Position numbers and translations under genes: made by a program. A DNA stretch of 25,063 nucleotides from CAZHWR01 sp964536085 (lineage in GTDB: Bacteria > Bacillota > Clostridia > Oscillospirales > Ruminococcaceae): positions 1-25,063 of the forward strand of contig CAZHWR010000027.1 in assembly GCA_964536085.1 (NCBI GenBank), written 5' to 3'. Below, piece after piece: positions 9,072 to 16,670 of the stretch. Each line of letters begins with the position of its first letter. Position 1 is the stretch's first letter. The notes beneath the pieces are model-generated. The model was not told the origin of the DNA. It saw nothing but the letters and a program-made list of their open reading frames with translations, and did no database searches.

Positions 9072-9139
9072 GTTTAAGCTCATTTGAGCTGGAGTTTAGC
9101 TGAAAAGCAAACGCAGGCAATTCTGACCGACGAATATGC

Positions 9140-9167
9140 TTGACATTTTTAAAAGATACACTATAAT
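9140..9167 (+). promoter_or_regulatory. Consensus sigmaA promoter of the MATE gene
   Basis: TTGACA (9140-9145) and TATAAT (9162-9167), both perfect matches, are separated by 16 bases. Transcription should start near 9174, about 100 bases before the MATE start codon and only about 15 bases before a strong terminator hairpin. Confidence 0.8.
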
Positions 9168-9188
9168 TAGTATTATTTGCGTAGCTGC

Positions 9189-9224
9189 GGCGTAAATCCA
9201 AGTGCTTGGATTTACGCCTTTTTT
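9189..9224 (+). terminator. Intrinsic terminator inside the MATE leader (possible attenuator)
   Basis: A perfect 14-base stem: GGCGTAAATCCAAG (9189-9202), loop TG, CTTGGATTTACGCC (9205-9218). Six Ts follow. The only nearby plus-strand promoter is at 9140-9167 and the next gene is the MATE pump at 9273, so this hairpin would stop most transcripts before the gene. No T tract exists on the other side, so it does not serve the minus-strand XRE operon. A weak TTG-started frame (9177-9242, 21 codons, no ribosome site) runs through it. Confidence 0.85.
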
Positions 9225-9272
9225 GTTGTAAAAATCATCTGACGTACAATTTGAAAAAAGGAGGTTAATTAT

Positions 9273-10736
9273 ATGGTCGAAACGAAGGCAAATGACTATT
9301 TGGAAAAAGAACAATTGGGAAAGCTTATGTGGAAATATACCGTTCCATGCGTGATTTCAATGCTGGTTGCGGCGTTATACAATATCGTTGACCAGATTTT
9401 TATTGCAAACGCCGATTATTTGTGCTCTTATGGAAATGCTGCAAATACTGTGGTTTTTCCTATAACGGTGATTGCGATAGCGATTTCTGTAATGATAGGG
9501 GACGGTTGCTGCACTTTCGTCAGCATTAGTCTCGGAGCCAATGAACGGGATAAAGTCCGCCGGGGCGTCGGCAGCTCTGTTTCGGCGGTCGTTGCCGCGA
9601 GCATTGTACTTATGGCGGTTTATCTTATCTTTCAAGAACCTATTCTTAGCGCTTTCGGCGGCAGAGTAAACGACGAGACTTTTCGTCTTTCCAAAGAATA
9701 CTTTTTCTGGATTGCTCTCGGCGTTCCATTTTATATGTTCGGACAGGCTATGAATCCAATTATCCGTTCCGACGGCAGTCCGCGCTTTGCAATGGCCGCT
9801 CTGCTTATAGGAGCGGTGCTGAATATAATATTAGATCCAATCTGCATTTTTGTTTTGCATTGGGGAATGGCGGGAGCGGCTATAGCCACGGTCATAGGGC
9901 AGATAGCGTCTGCGGCGCTTTCTGCGGTGTATCTTCTGCGGATGAAGGCCATCAAGCTCGATAAAAACTGTTTTATTCTCAGGGCAAAGACTATACGGAA
10001 AATTCTTGCGTTTGGATCGGCCAGCTTTCTGTCGCAGATATCCATTGTGCTTTCCATGGCCGCCACTCTCAATGTGGCGGTAAAATACGGGGCGATGGAC
10101 GCGGTGTTCAGCCAATCGGAATATTCTCAAATCCCGACTGCGGTGACGGGTATTGTCATAAAGCTCTTCCAAATCGTCATTTCCGTCTCTGCGGGATTAG
10201 CGGCTGGGTGCATACCGATTTCGGGCTATAATATCGGTGCAAAAAGGAACGACAGGGTGTTGGAACTGATGAAACGCCTGATTTTGGCGGAGGTTGCAGT
10301 CGGCATGGCCGCGTCTTTAATTTTCCTGTTGCTGCCAAACCAAATCGTCGCTCTTTTCGGAGCGGAAAACGAAAGCATTTACTATACCCAATTTGCAGTT
10401 TGGTATATCCGCAGTCAGCTATGCCTGCTGGCGCTTGCGTGCTTGAACAAGGGCGCTTGTATTTTCCTGCAATCTTTGGGAAGGGCGAAGCAATCGGCTG
10501 TTTTGTCTGTAACGCGTGAGATTATCTTGGGAGTCGGTCTCCCTGTTTTACTGCCCGCGGTTTGGGGCTTGTACGCTCTGCCATGGTTTATGCCCGCGGC
10601 GGATGTTTTGACTTTTATCGCCGTTGCGGTTATTTTCATACAAACGAGGAAAAGCCTGAAAGATACTTGTCCGCCTGACGCGGTTGACGCAAACGATTCG
10701 GCTGTTTTTCTGAACGCCGAAGAAACCGGCGGTTAA
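9273..10736 (+). CDS. MATE-family efflux transporter
   Basis: 487 residues and about 12 predicted membrane helices in two homologous halves, the usual MATE layout of 450-490 residues. N-terminal features include an early VPCVISMLVAALYNIVDQIF segment typical of MepA/DinF-type MATE proteins, GVPFYMFGQAMNPIIRSDGSP before helix 5, and ILDPICIF. The family exports cationic drugs and metabolites using Na+ or H+ gradients; the substrate cannot be read. AGGAGG lies at 9259-9264, 8 bases before the ATG, an ideal site. The leader carries a terminator, so expression may depend on read-through. The divergent membrane XRE regulator is a candidate controller. The C-terminal tail is hydrophilic and ends at a terminator shared with the ABC operon. 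Confidence 0.93.
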   Translation: MVETKANDYLEKEQLGKLMWKYTVPCVISMLVAALYNIVDQIFIANADYLCSYGNAANTVVFPITVIAIAISVMIGDGCCTFVSISLGANERDKVRRGVGSSVSAVVAASIVLMAVYLIFQEPILSAFGGRVNDETFRLSKEYFFWIALGVPFYMFGQAMNPIIRSDGSPRFAMAALLIGAVLNIILDPICIFVLHWGMAGAAIATVIGQIASAALSAVYLLRMKAIKLDKNCFILRAKTIRKILAFGSASFLSQISIVLSMAATLNVAVKYGAMDAVFSQSEYSQIPTAVTGIVIKLFQIVISVSAGLAAGCIPISGYNIGAKRNDRVLELMKRLILAEVAVGMAASLIFLLLPNQIVALFGAENESIYYTQFAVWYIRSQLCLLALACLNKGACIFLQSLGRAKQSAVLSVTREIILGVGLPVLLPAVWGLYALPWFMPAADVLTFIAVAVIFIQTRKSLKDTCPPDAVDANDSAVFLNAEETGG

Positions 10737-10805
10737 GCTCTTTCCGGCGAAGTCTGATTTACATTTGGTTAAACGCTTCTTCTGGGACGTTTTTACCGTA
10801 AAAAT

Positions 10806-10848
10806 AAAAATCCGGCGCATGGACCGTTGCGGCATGCGCTGGATTTTT
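10806..10848. terminator. Bidirectional terminator between MATE and ABC ATPase genes
   Basis: A 16-base stem (10806-10821 with 10833-10848; one G-T wobble) has an 11-base loop. The A-run/T-run ends let it act in both directions between the convergent genes. Confidence 0.85.
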
Positions 10849-10854
10849 TATACT

Positions 10855-11616
10855 TTATACTCCGTGGTATCTGCCCAAAAACTCCTTGGTTCTGGGGTTT
10901 GATGAATTGAATACCTGTTCGGGGGTTCCCGAATCGATGATTACCCCTTTGTCCATGAAAATCACTCTGTCCGACACTTCCTTTGCAAACGCCATTTCAT
11001 GGGTTACGATAACCATCGTCATATGCATTTCGGCGAGCGAACGGATGACCTTTAACACCTCGCCTGTGAGCTCGGGGTCGAGCGCGGAGGTGGGTTCGTC
11101 GAAAAACAATATTTTCGGGTTGAGCGCCAGCGCCCTTGCGATAGAAACCCTTTGCGCCTGACCGCCCGAAAGCTCGCACGGATAAGAGCTCGCTTTGCTT
11201 TCAAGTCCCAACTGGGTTAAAAGCTCCATGGCTTTTTCGGCCGCCTGTTTTTTCGGGACTTTTTGCACCGAAACAGGGGATTCGGTTATATTCCTTAAAA
11301 CGGTGTAATGCGGGAACAACTGAAAATTCTGGAAAACAAGCCCTGTTTTAAACCGTATGTCTGAAAGCGTTTTTTTGTCTGCGTATTCGGGCTTTTGATG
11401 TTCTTCCGCCTTGACCATGACTTCGCCGTCGACGGTGATTTTGCCTGCGTCGATCGTTTCAAGACGGTTTATGCACCGCAAAAGCGTAGACTTTCCCGAG
11501 CCGGACGAGCCGATGACCGAAACGACTTCTCCGTTTTCCACGGTAAGGCTTATATCTTTTAAGACCTCAAGCTTTCCAAAGCTCTTTTTAAGGTTTGCTA
11601 CCTCTAAAACGCTCAT
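10855..11616 (-). CDS. Polar amino-acid ABC transporter ATPase (GlnQ/ArtP-like)
   Basis: 253 residues, the normal size for the family. Walker A GSSGSGKST is at 36-44, Q-loop Q96 in VFQNFQLFPH, signature LSGGQ at 149-153, Walker B ILFFDEP at 169-175 and H-loop H206. It powers uptake through the permease encoded just upstream. The ATG has AGGAGG 8 bases before it, and the permease stop is 14 bases upstream. It is last in the binding protein-permease-ATPase operon. The family (GlnQ, HisP, ArtP, TcyC) does not reveal which amino acid is moved. Confidence 0.95.
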   Translation of the reverse strand: MSVLEVANLKKSFGKLEVLKDISLTVENGEVVSVIGSSGSGKSTLLRCINRLETIDAGKITVDGEVMVKAEEHQKPEYADKKTLSDIRFKTGLVFQNFQLFPHYTVLRNITESPVSVQKVPKKQAAEKAMELLTQLGLESKASSYPCELSGGQAQRVSIARALALNPKILFFDEPTSALDPELTGEVLKVIRSLAEMHMTMVIVTHEMAFAKEVSDRVIFMDKGVIIDSGTPEQVFNSSNPRTKEFLGRYHGV

Positions 11617-11630
11617 ATCGTCCGCCTCCT

Positions 11631-12329
11631 TTACTTGTAATAGTCAAGCTTCTTTTCCACGAGGTTAAATACGACCGTCAGTACGGCGTTTAAAACAAAG
11701 TAGAAAATTCCCGCTATAAACAGCGGTGCGAGACTGCTGTAAAAAGACATCTGCTGTTTTGCTTTTAAAAATATCTCGGCGTATGCGATAACCGATGCCA
11801 TCGAAGTGTCTTTTACCAGCGTTATGACCTCGTTTGCGCTTGCGGGAACCACGCGTTTTACAACCTGTGGCAGGACGATTTTAAAAAATGTCTGCGCGCG
11901 GGAAAAGCCGAGCACAGTCGCCGCTTCGTACTGACCTTTAGGTATCGCCTCGATTCCTCCGCGGAATATTTCGGCGAAATATGCGGCATAGTTTAAAACA
12001 AATGCGACTATCAGCGCGGTGAACAGATAGCTGTCCGACTGGATATTGATTTTTGAGAACAGCGAGCTTATCCATTCGGTTTTGCTCTGCGCGAGCATGG
12101 GAGCCGCGTAGTAAATAGTGATTATTTGCAGCATAAGCGGCGTGCCGCGCATTATGAGTATGTAAATATTAACAAGCCACGAAACGGGTCTGAAGCGGCA
12201 CATTTTAAGCACTGCTACTATCATTCCGAGCGGAATGGAAAAAAGCAGAGTATAGCCGAACACCTTAAGAGTCGGCACCAAATATCGAAGCAGTACCTCT
12301 GTGCATTGTAAAATTTCCTGCCAGCTCAA
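11631..12329 (-). CDS. Polar amino-acid ABC transporter permease (HisM/GlnP family)
   Basis: 232 residues with about five membrane helices. The EAA loop that docks the ATPase is visible at about 135-155 (EAATVLGFSRAQTFFKIVLPQ, trimmed here to its core EAA...G...LPQ). The early RGTPLMLQ motif is also typical of this family. The start is TTG at 12329, supported by GAGGTG about 7 bases upstream; no better ATG exists. It is separated from the binding-protein gene by 105 bases that contain an intrinsic terminator, so it should be expressed at a lower level than the binding protein. Confidence 0.93.
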   Translation of the reverse strand: MSWQEILQCTEVLLRYLVPTLKVFGYTLLFSIPLGMIVAVLKMCRFRPVSWLVNIYILIMRGTPLMLQIITIYYAAPMLAQSKTEWISSLFSKINIQSDSYLFTALIVAFVLNYAAYFAEIFRGGIEAIPKGQYEAATVLGFSRAQTFFKIVLPQVVKRVVPASANEVITLVKDTSMASVIAYAEIFLKAKQQMSFYSSLAPLFIAGIFYFVLNAVLTVVFNLVEKKLDYYK

Positions 12330-12386
12330 AAAAACACCTCGTTTAAAGACACAAGCGCGTGCAAGACCGCGCGGATGCTTTTTTCT

Positions 12387-12420
12387 AAAAAAAAGTGAGC
12401 GGCGTTTTAATGCCGCTCAC
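12387..12420 (-). terminator. Intercistronic terminator between binding protein and permease
   Basis: On the minus strand, GTGAGCGGC, an 8-base loop and GCCGCTCAC (12420-12395) are followed directly by eight Ts (12394-12387). It lies 15 bases after the binding-protein stop, inside the operon. Partial read-through would give more binding protein than permease. Confidence 0.88.
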
Positions 12421-12434
12421 GCCGAATGTTGACA

Positions 12435-13283
12435 TTAGTTTGCTTCAACTGTAGTTATATCGGAGCCGAACCAGGTTGTTGAGATCTCTCCGAGCTTGCC
12501 GTCTTTTTTCATCTCGCTCAAAATTTCCTGAACCTTGTCGCGCAGTGCCTGATCGCCTTTTCTGAAGCCGATGGCGTATTCTTCTTCCTCAAGTCCGTCC
12601 TCAAGAATCTTATAGTCCTTATTGCCGGAGGATATTTCATAGTTTGCTACTACGGAATCCATGAATACGGCGTCGACAAGACCTGTTTCGAGCTGCTGCA
12701 AGGCTTCAACATTGGTGGCAAGCCCCGTTGCCGTTATATTTAATTCGGAAGCTTCAAGGATTTCCTGCGCGGTAGAGCCGTTTTGAACGGCTACCTTTTT
12801 GCCGTCGAGGTCGGTCTGCGAAGCAATCGAGCTGTCGCCTTTTACTACAAACACCATCGAGTTCTTCATATACGGCTCGGAGAGGTTCATTTCCTTTTTG
12901 CGTGAAGCGTTGACGGACATTCCGTTCCATATGCAGTCGATACTGCCGGAGTTGAGCTCTTCTTCCTTGGTGTCCCAGTTTATCGATTTGCAGATGAGCT
13001 TAACGCCAAGCCTTGCGCAGACTTCCGTCGCAACGTCGATATCAAAGCCGACGATTTCGTCGTTTTCGTTTGTGTATCCCATGGGCTTGAAGGTTGCGTC
13101 CAGTCCGAGAACAAATTCTCCCTTGGAAAGAACTTCATCAAGCGAGGTGTCTGCGCTGTCCTGCGCAGACGCGGCCGACTCCGCGTCGGAAGCTGTTGAA
13201 TCGGTATCGGAGCATCCGCAGAGTGCAACCGACATACACATAGCGCTCGCTAAAATCAAAGCGCCGATTTTTTTAAGTTTCAT
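12435..13283 (-). CDS. Amino-acid ABC transporter substrate-binding lipoprotein
   Basis: 282 residues. A lipoprotein signal runs to the lipobox L21-C-G-C24, so C24 would be lipidated. A Ser/Asp/Ala-rich linker (about 25-50) leads to an SBP_bac_3 domain (about 55-275). Family landmarks include FKPMGYTNENDEIVGFDIDVA, WNGMSVNASRKKEMNLSEPY and VQNGST. The longest frame begins with a TTG at 13286, but the ATG at 13283 has GGGGTG about 9 bases upstream and is preferred. The ligand is likely a polar amino acid such as cystine, glutamine or arginine; sequence alone does not decide. It is first in the operon and followed by its own terminator. Confidence 0.93.
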   Translation of the reverse strand: MKLKKIGALILASAMCMSVALCGCSDTDSTASDAESAASAQDSADTSLDEVLSKGEFVLGLDATFKPMGYTNENDEIVGFDIDVATEVCARLGVKLICKSINWDTKEEELNSGSIDCIWNGMSVNASRKKEMNLSEPYMKNSMVFVVKGDSSIASQTDLDGKKVAVQNGSTAQEILEASELNITATGLATNVEALQQLETGLVDAVFMDSVVANYEISSGNKDYKILEDGLEEEEYAIGFRKGDQALRDKVQEILSEMKKDGKLGEISTTWFGSDITTVEAN

Positions 13284-13367
13284 CAAAAATACACCCCGTA
13301 TTCAAAAATGATTTGAGCCGACCGCGCACTTGGCGGGAAGCGGCTTTTCGATTATTTTACCTTTGCA

Positions 13368-13396
13368 ATTATATCACAATATTTTAGCATAGTAAA
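13368..13396 (-). promoter_or_regulatory. Promoter of the amino-acid ABC operon
   Basis: On the minus strand, TTTACT (13396-13391), a 17-base spacer and TATAAT (13373-13368). The leader of about 77 bases can fold into a hairpin closed by AGCCG/CGGCT (13316-13345). Confidence 0.6.
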
Positions 13397-13430
13397 TAGC
13401 TAACATGCTAATTTGGCAATATAACCAAAT
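13384..13430. promoter_or_regulatory. Inverted repeats over and upstream of the ABC operon -35 box
   Basis: TTAGCAT (13384-13390) and ATGCTAA (13405-13411) flank the -35 hexamer with a 14-base interval. Right next to them ATTTGG (13411-13416) and CCAAAT (13425-13430) form a second inverted repeat. Position and symmetry suggest one or two operator sites; the protein that binds is unknown. Confidence 0.4.
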
Positions 13431-13471
13431 GCTTTATTAAAAAATGCGGCAAAACGCAATGCTGTTTAGAA

Positions 13472-13567
13472 TTAATGCGACAAAAGGCTGATAAGCGCCG
13501 AGCCTATAAGACTCAGTACCATCACTCCCGCGACTATAAGCGCGATGATTCTTGTGCGGCTTTTCAT
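13472..13567 (-). CDS. 31-residue single-span membrane peptide downstream of alr
   Basis: ATG at 13567 with AAAGGA 11 bases upstream, beginning 29 bases after the alr stop on the same strand. The product starts MKSRTR and then has one hydrophobic span of about 23 residues (IIALIVAGVMVLSLIGSALISLL), ending SH. That is shown here in two parts: IIALIVAGVMVL and SLIGSALISLL. The positive-inside N terminus fits a membrane insert. Size and shape resemble small Firmicutes membrane proteins such as Prli42/DUF4044-type peptides, but I cannot assign it. It is probably co-transcribed with alanine racemase. Confidence 0.6.
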   Translation of the reverse strand: MKSRTRIIALIVAGVMVLSLIGSALISLLSH

Positions 13568-13596
13568 ATAATTCAAATCCTTTCCGTTAAAACAGA

Positions 13597-14772
13597 TTAT
13601 TCCAAAATAAGGTCGCTGACCTTGAATATCTTATTGTTTTTCAAATATACCCGCGGAACGCGCTTGCTCACTAAGCAGACAAGCTCGTAGGGGATAGTGC
13701 CCGCGTCGCGAGCGGCACAGTCCGCTCCGTAGTATTCGTTTTTGTCTCTTCCGTACACAGTTACCGTGTCGCCGACCTGCACATTTTCTATCCCTGTGAC
13801 ATCCAGCATGGTCTGATCCATGCACACGTTGCCGATAACCCTTGCCCTTTGACCGTTTATCAGCATGGCGCCTTTTGAAGACAGGTGCCTCGGATAACCG
13901 TCGGCATAGCCGACAGGAACAGTCGCCACAGTGGTTTCGCGCTCGGTTATAAACGCGCGCGAATATCCGATCGGCGTACCTGACGGAACGGTTTTTATAT
14001 CGGTGATGCAGCTTTTAAGCTCCATGACCGGGCGGAATCCCGGAGCCCGCTCCATGTCGTCCGACGGGGCAAAGCCGTACAGGATTATTCCCGGGCGCGC
14101 ATAGTCAAACGCCATGTTCTGATGATCCACGATTCCAGCGCTGTTTTGAAGATGTGTTTTTAAATCGGGAAATACCGTTTTCAGCCCGCTTACCGCTTTT
14201 CGGAACAGATTTGCCTGACAGCTTGTGAATTCTCGCGCGTCGGGCGATTTGCTGTCCGCGTGGGAAAGGTGTGAAAATGCGGCGGCTATGTTGAGCGGCG
14301 AGAGCCTTTTAAGCTCTTTTGCCAAAAGCGCAAAATCCGTCCGTTCTGCGTTAAAGCCTATGCGGTTCATGCCCGTGTCGATTTTAATGTGGACGCGGAT
14401 CTTGGCATTTGCCTTTTCCGCGGCAAAGCCAAGCTCGCGGGCGTAATCAAGCGTGTGTACCGTCTGCTCGATTTTGTTTTTGCAAAGAAGTGAAGCGTAT
14501 TCTGTCGGAGTCGGACCCAAAATAAGTATACTTCCCGAAATACCCGATTTCCTCAAAGCCACAGCTTCCTCAAGATTTGAAACGGCGAACATTTTTACTC
14601 CGTATCCGACAAGCTCGTTTGCAACAACGTCGGCCCCGTGTCCGTAAGCGTCCGCCTTTACAACGGCTATGATATCCGTATTCGGAGGCAGGCTTTTTTT
14701 AATGATATTGTAATTGTGTTTTAAATTGTCTAAATTGATTTGCGCCCATGTGCGCTTAAAAAAATTGTTCAA
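13597..14772 (-). CDS. alr: Alanine racemase
   Basis: 391 residues from a TTG at 14772, which has GGGTGA 10 bases upstream. The longer frame starts at another TTG (14799) with no ribosome site. The enzyme converts L- to D-alanine with PLP for peptidoglycan precursors. The N-terminal barrel carries the PLP lysine in VVKADAYGHG, at K39 from the chosen start, the same number as in Geobacillus Alr. The second catalytic residue is the Tyr of IGYSRAF. The C-terminal beta domain holds VPVGYADGYPR and GNVCMDQTMLD. Length is normal for the family. It is divergent from the YspA-like gene and followed by a tiny membrane-peptide gene. Confidence 0.95.
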   Translation of the reverse strand: MNNFFKRTWAQINLDNLKHNYNIIKKSLPPNTDIIAVVKADAYGHGADVVANELVGYGVKMFAVSNLEEAVALRKSGISGSILILGPTPTEYASLLCKNKIEQTVHTLDYARELGFAAEKANAKIRVHIKIDTGMNRIGFNAERTDFALLAKELKRLSPLNIAAAFSHLSHADSKSPDAREFTSCQANLFRKAVSGLKTVFPDLKTHLQNSAGIVDHQNMAFDYARPGIILYGFAPSDDMERAPGFRPVMELKSCITDIKTVPSGTPIGYSRAFITERETTVATVPVGYADGYPRHLSSKGAMLINGQRARVIGNVCMDQTMLDVTGIENVQVGDTVTVYGRDKNEYYGADCAARDAGTIPYELVCLVSKRVPRVYLKNNKIFKVSDLILE

Positions 14773-14824
14773 AGTAATTAATTCACCCTTTTGCGTCAAA
14801 ATTTAGCCATATTTGATATTCGTC

Positions 14825-14853
14825 TTGAAATACGACGGTAAAAATGTTATACT
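14825..14853 (+). promoter_or_regulatory. Promoter of the YspA-like gene, placed for a leaderless mRNA
   Basis: TTGAAA (14825-14830), a 17-base spacer and TATACT (14848-14853). Seven bases later is the A of the ATG at 14861, so the predicted transcript starts at or next to the start codon. No ribosome site precedes that ATG. Confidence 0.6.
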
Positions 14854-14860
14854 CATTGCT

Positions 14861-15406
14861 ATGAATAAGAGTTTAATTGATAACACACAAAAGACCGTTT
14901 GCTTTACAGGTCACCGCCCTGAGAAAATATTTTCGAACGACGCTTCGCTTGACGTCAAGCTCGCTCTTTTAAAGCGTGATATCCGAATCCAAATCGAACA
15001 GGCGATTGACGACGGATATGTAAATTTCATATCCGGAATGGCGCGCGGAACGGATATTTTTTTTGCCGAGCTCGTATTGTACCTTAAACAGCGGCATCCT
15101 GAAATAAAGCTTATCTGCGCTCTGCCGTTTCCGGAACAGGGCAGCGGTTTTTCGCAAAAATGGCGCGGCCGTTATGACGGCATAATCGCCCGCTGTGATG
15201 AAAAGACGGCGGTGTGCGAAAGCTACTCAAAGCAGTCGTATATTATAAGGAACAAATATATGGTGGATCGTTCACAGAGGGTGATAGCCGTTTTCAACGG
15301 CGCTCCCGGCGGTACGGCGGGTACGATTTCCTATGCTAAAGCTAAAGGCAGGGAAATAATTATTATTGATCCCGACGGTCTGATTGAACGTCAGTCATTA
15401 GTATAA
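14861..15406 (+). CDS. SLOG-domain protein, YspA/YpsA-like
   Basis: 181 residues. A Rossmann-like SLOG fold is indicated by TGHRP (16-20), GMARGTD (59-65), NKYMVDRS (131-138) and GGTAGT (150-155). SLOG proteins are thought to bind nucleotides or nucleotide-derived ligands; B. subtilis YpsA is linked to cell division, but the biochemical role of this branch is not settled. An in-frame TTG at 14813 would add 16 residues, but it lies upstream of the predicted promoter's -10 box, so the ATG is preferred. The next gene, an MBL-fold hydrolase, begins about 22 bases downstream, suggesting a two-gene operon. Confidence 0.85.
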   Translation: MNKSLIDNTQKTVCFTGHRPEKIFSNDASLDVKLALLKRDIRIQIEQAIDDGYVNFISGMARGTDIFFAELVLYLKQRHPEIKLICALPFPEQGSGFSQKWRGRYDGIIARCDEKTAVCESYSKQSYIIRNKYMVDRSQRVIAVFNGAPGGTAGTISYAKAKGREIIIIDPDGLIERQSLV

Positions 15407-15428
15407 TACAATTGTAGGTCATTTGCAA

Positions 15429-16652
15429 ATGCTTTCAGCGCGGTCACGCCGCGCCGAACGTCTGAAGCTAAAGCCGACGGTGCAGTCGGCTATTGTAAAC
15501 GGAGTGATAAAAATAATTATTGACAAAAACGCCAAACCGCAGTTTCCTGAATTTATTCGCGATTCGCGGTTTATTGAGTACGACGGCGGTCTCGGCGGCG
15601 GAATAAGAATCCTGCAAAATGCGTCGGGTGATGATTTTGAAAAGCTGTGCGCGTGCGCGGCTGAAAACGGATTTTCCCTCCGCTTTGTCCGCGAAACCGA
15701 CAAAAACGTTTATCGCGGATATTTTAAGGACTCGGACTTGCTTTACATATATTACAGCGAGCCGCGCGCGGAGGTGCGGGCAGTTTTTGAGCCGAACGCG
15801 CTCTTGCCGTCAAACGAGCCGGCGCTGAGCGGGAAATGCTCGATAGCGCAGCTTTCATTAGATCAGACAAATGTCGACTGCGGAATGTCGTATGTTATAA
15901 AATGCTGCGACCAAAGCTTTTTCATCATCGACGGCGGCTATTTTACCGAGGGCGAATGCGACAGGCTTTATGATTTCCTGTGTGACAGCTGCCAAGGTGA
16001 TAAAATAGTTATAAACGGCTGGTTTTGCACCCATGCTCACAACGATCATTTCGGCTGCTTTGCGGACTTTATCCGAAAATATTCAAACAAGGTCAAAATC
16101 GAACAGATACTGTTCAACTTCCCGTCGATGACGCTTCCCGAATCGGGCGGCTGGAATCAAAAAGACATTCAGAATACCTATTATTTTTATGATATACTCA
16201 ATGAATACGCTTCGGATATCCCGATAATACGTCTTCACACAGGGCAGGAATTTACCGTGCGCAATCTGCACTTTGAGGTTATTTATACTCATGAGGACCT
16301 GTATCCTCACAAGGTGTATAATTTTAATGATACCTCGACCTTGCTCATTATGACCGCGAACGGCAAAAAGACGCTCTGGCTTGGCGACATGAGCGACGAC
16401 ACCAGCGACGTTATAGTCAAAACCTGTCCCGAAAGGCTCAAATGCGATATCGTTCAGGTTTCGCATCACGGCTTCAACGGAGCGAAAACAGAAATTTACG
16501 AGCTTGCGGACGCAAAAACCGTTTTCTGGCCTACCGCCGATTATCGGTTTGACGAAAACATCTGGCGCTCTGCGAACACCTATCTTTTGACTCCAAATAC
16601 CGGCAGGGATCACATAGTTTCCGGATACGGGACAAAGATAGTTATACTGTAA
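15429..16652 (+). CDS. MBL-fold metallo-hydrolase (ComEC/Rec2-like type)
   Basis: 407 residues from the ATG at 15429. An N-terminal extension (about 1-135) has no recognised domain. The metallo-beta-lactamase fold follows, with H202/H204/D206/H207 in THAHNDHFG, D320 in LGDMSDD and H346/H347 in VSHHGFNG. The last motif and the GDM loop resemble the ComEC-type MBL domain rather than true beta-lactamases. Metal-dependent hydrolysis of a phosphoester, lactone or similar bond is likely; substrate unknown. There is no signal peptide or membrane helix, so it should be cytosolic. The start is uncertain: a TTG at 15423 and a GTG at 15507 are in frame, and no strong ribosome site marks any of them. It probably shares a transcript with the SLOG gene. 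Confidence 0.82.
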   Translation: MLSARSRRAERLKLKPTVQSAIVNGVIKIIIDKNAKPQFPEFIRDSRFIEYDGGLGGGIRILQNASGDDFEKLCACAAENGFSLRFVRETDKNVYRGYFKDSDLLYIYYSEPRAEVRAVFEPNALLPSNEPALSGKCSIAQLSLDQTNVDCGMSYVIKCCDQSFFIIDGGYFTEGECDRLYDFLCDSCQGDKIVINGWFCTHAHNDHFGCFADFIRKYSNKVKIEQILFNFPSMTLPESGGWNQKDIQNTYYFYDILNEYASDIPIIRLHTGQEFTVRNLHFEVIYTHEDLYPHKVYNFNDTSTLLIMTANGKKTLWLGDMSDDTSDVIVKTCPERLKCDIVQVSHHGFNGAKTEIYELADAKTVFWPTADYRFDENIWRSANTYLLTPNTGRDHIVSGYGTKIVIL

Positions 16653-16670
16653 ATATAATAAAGGGATTGT

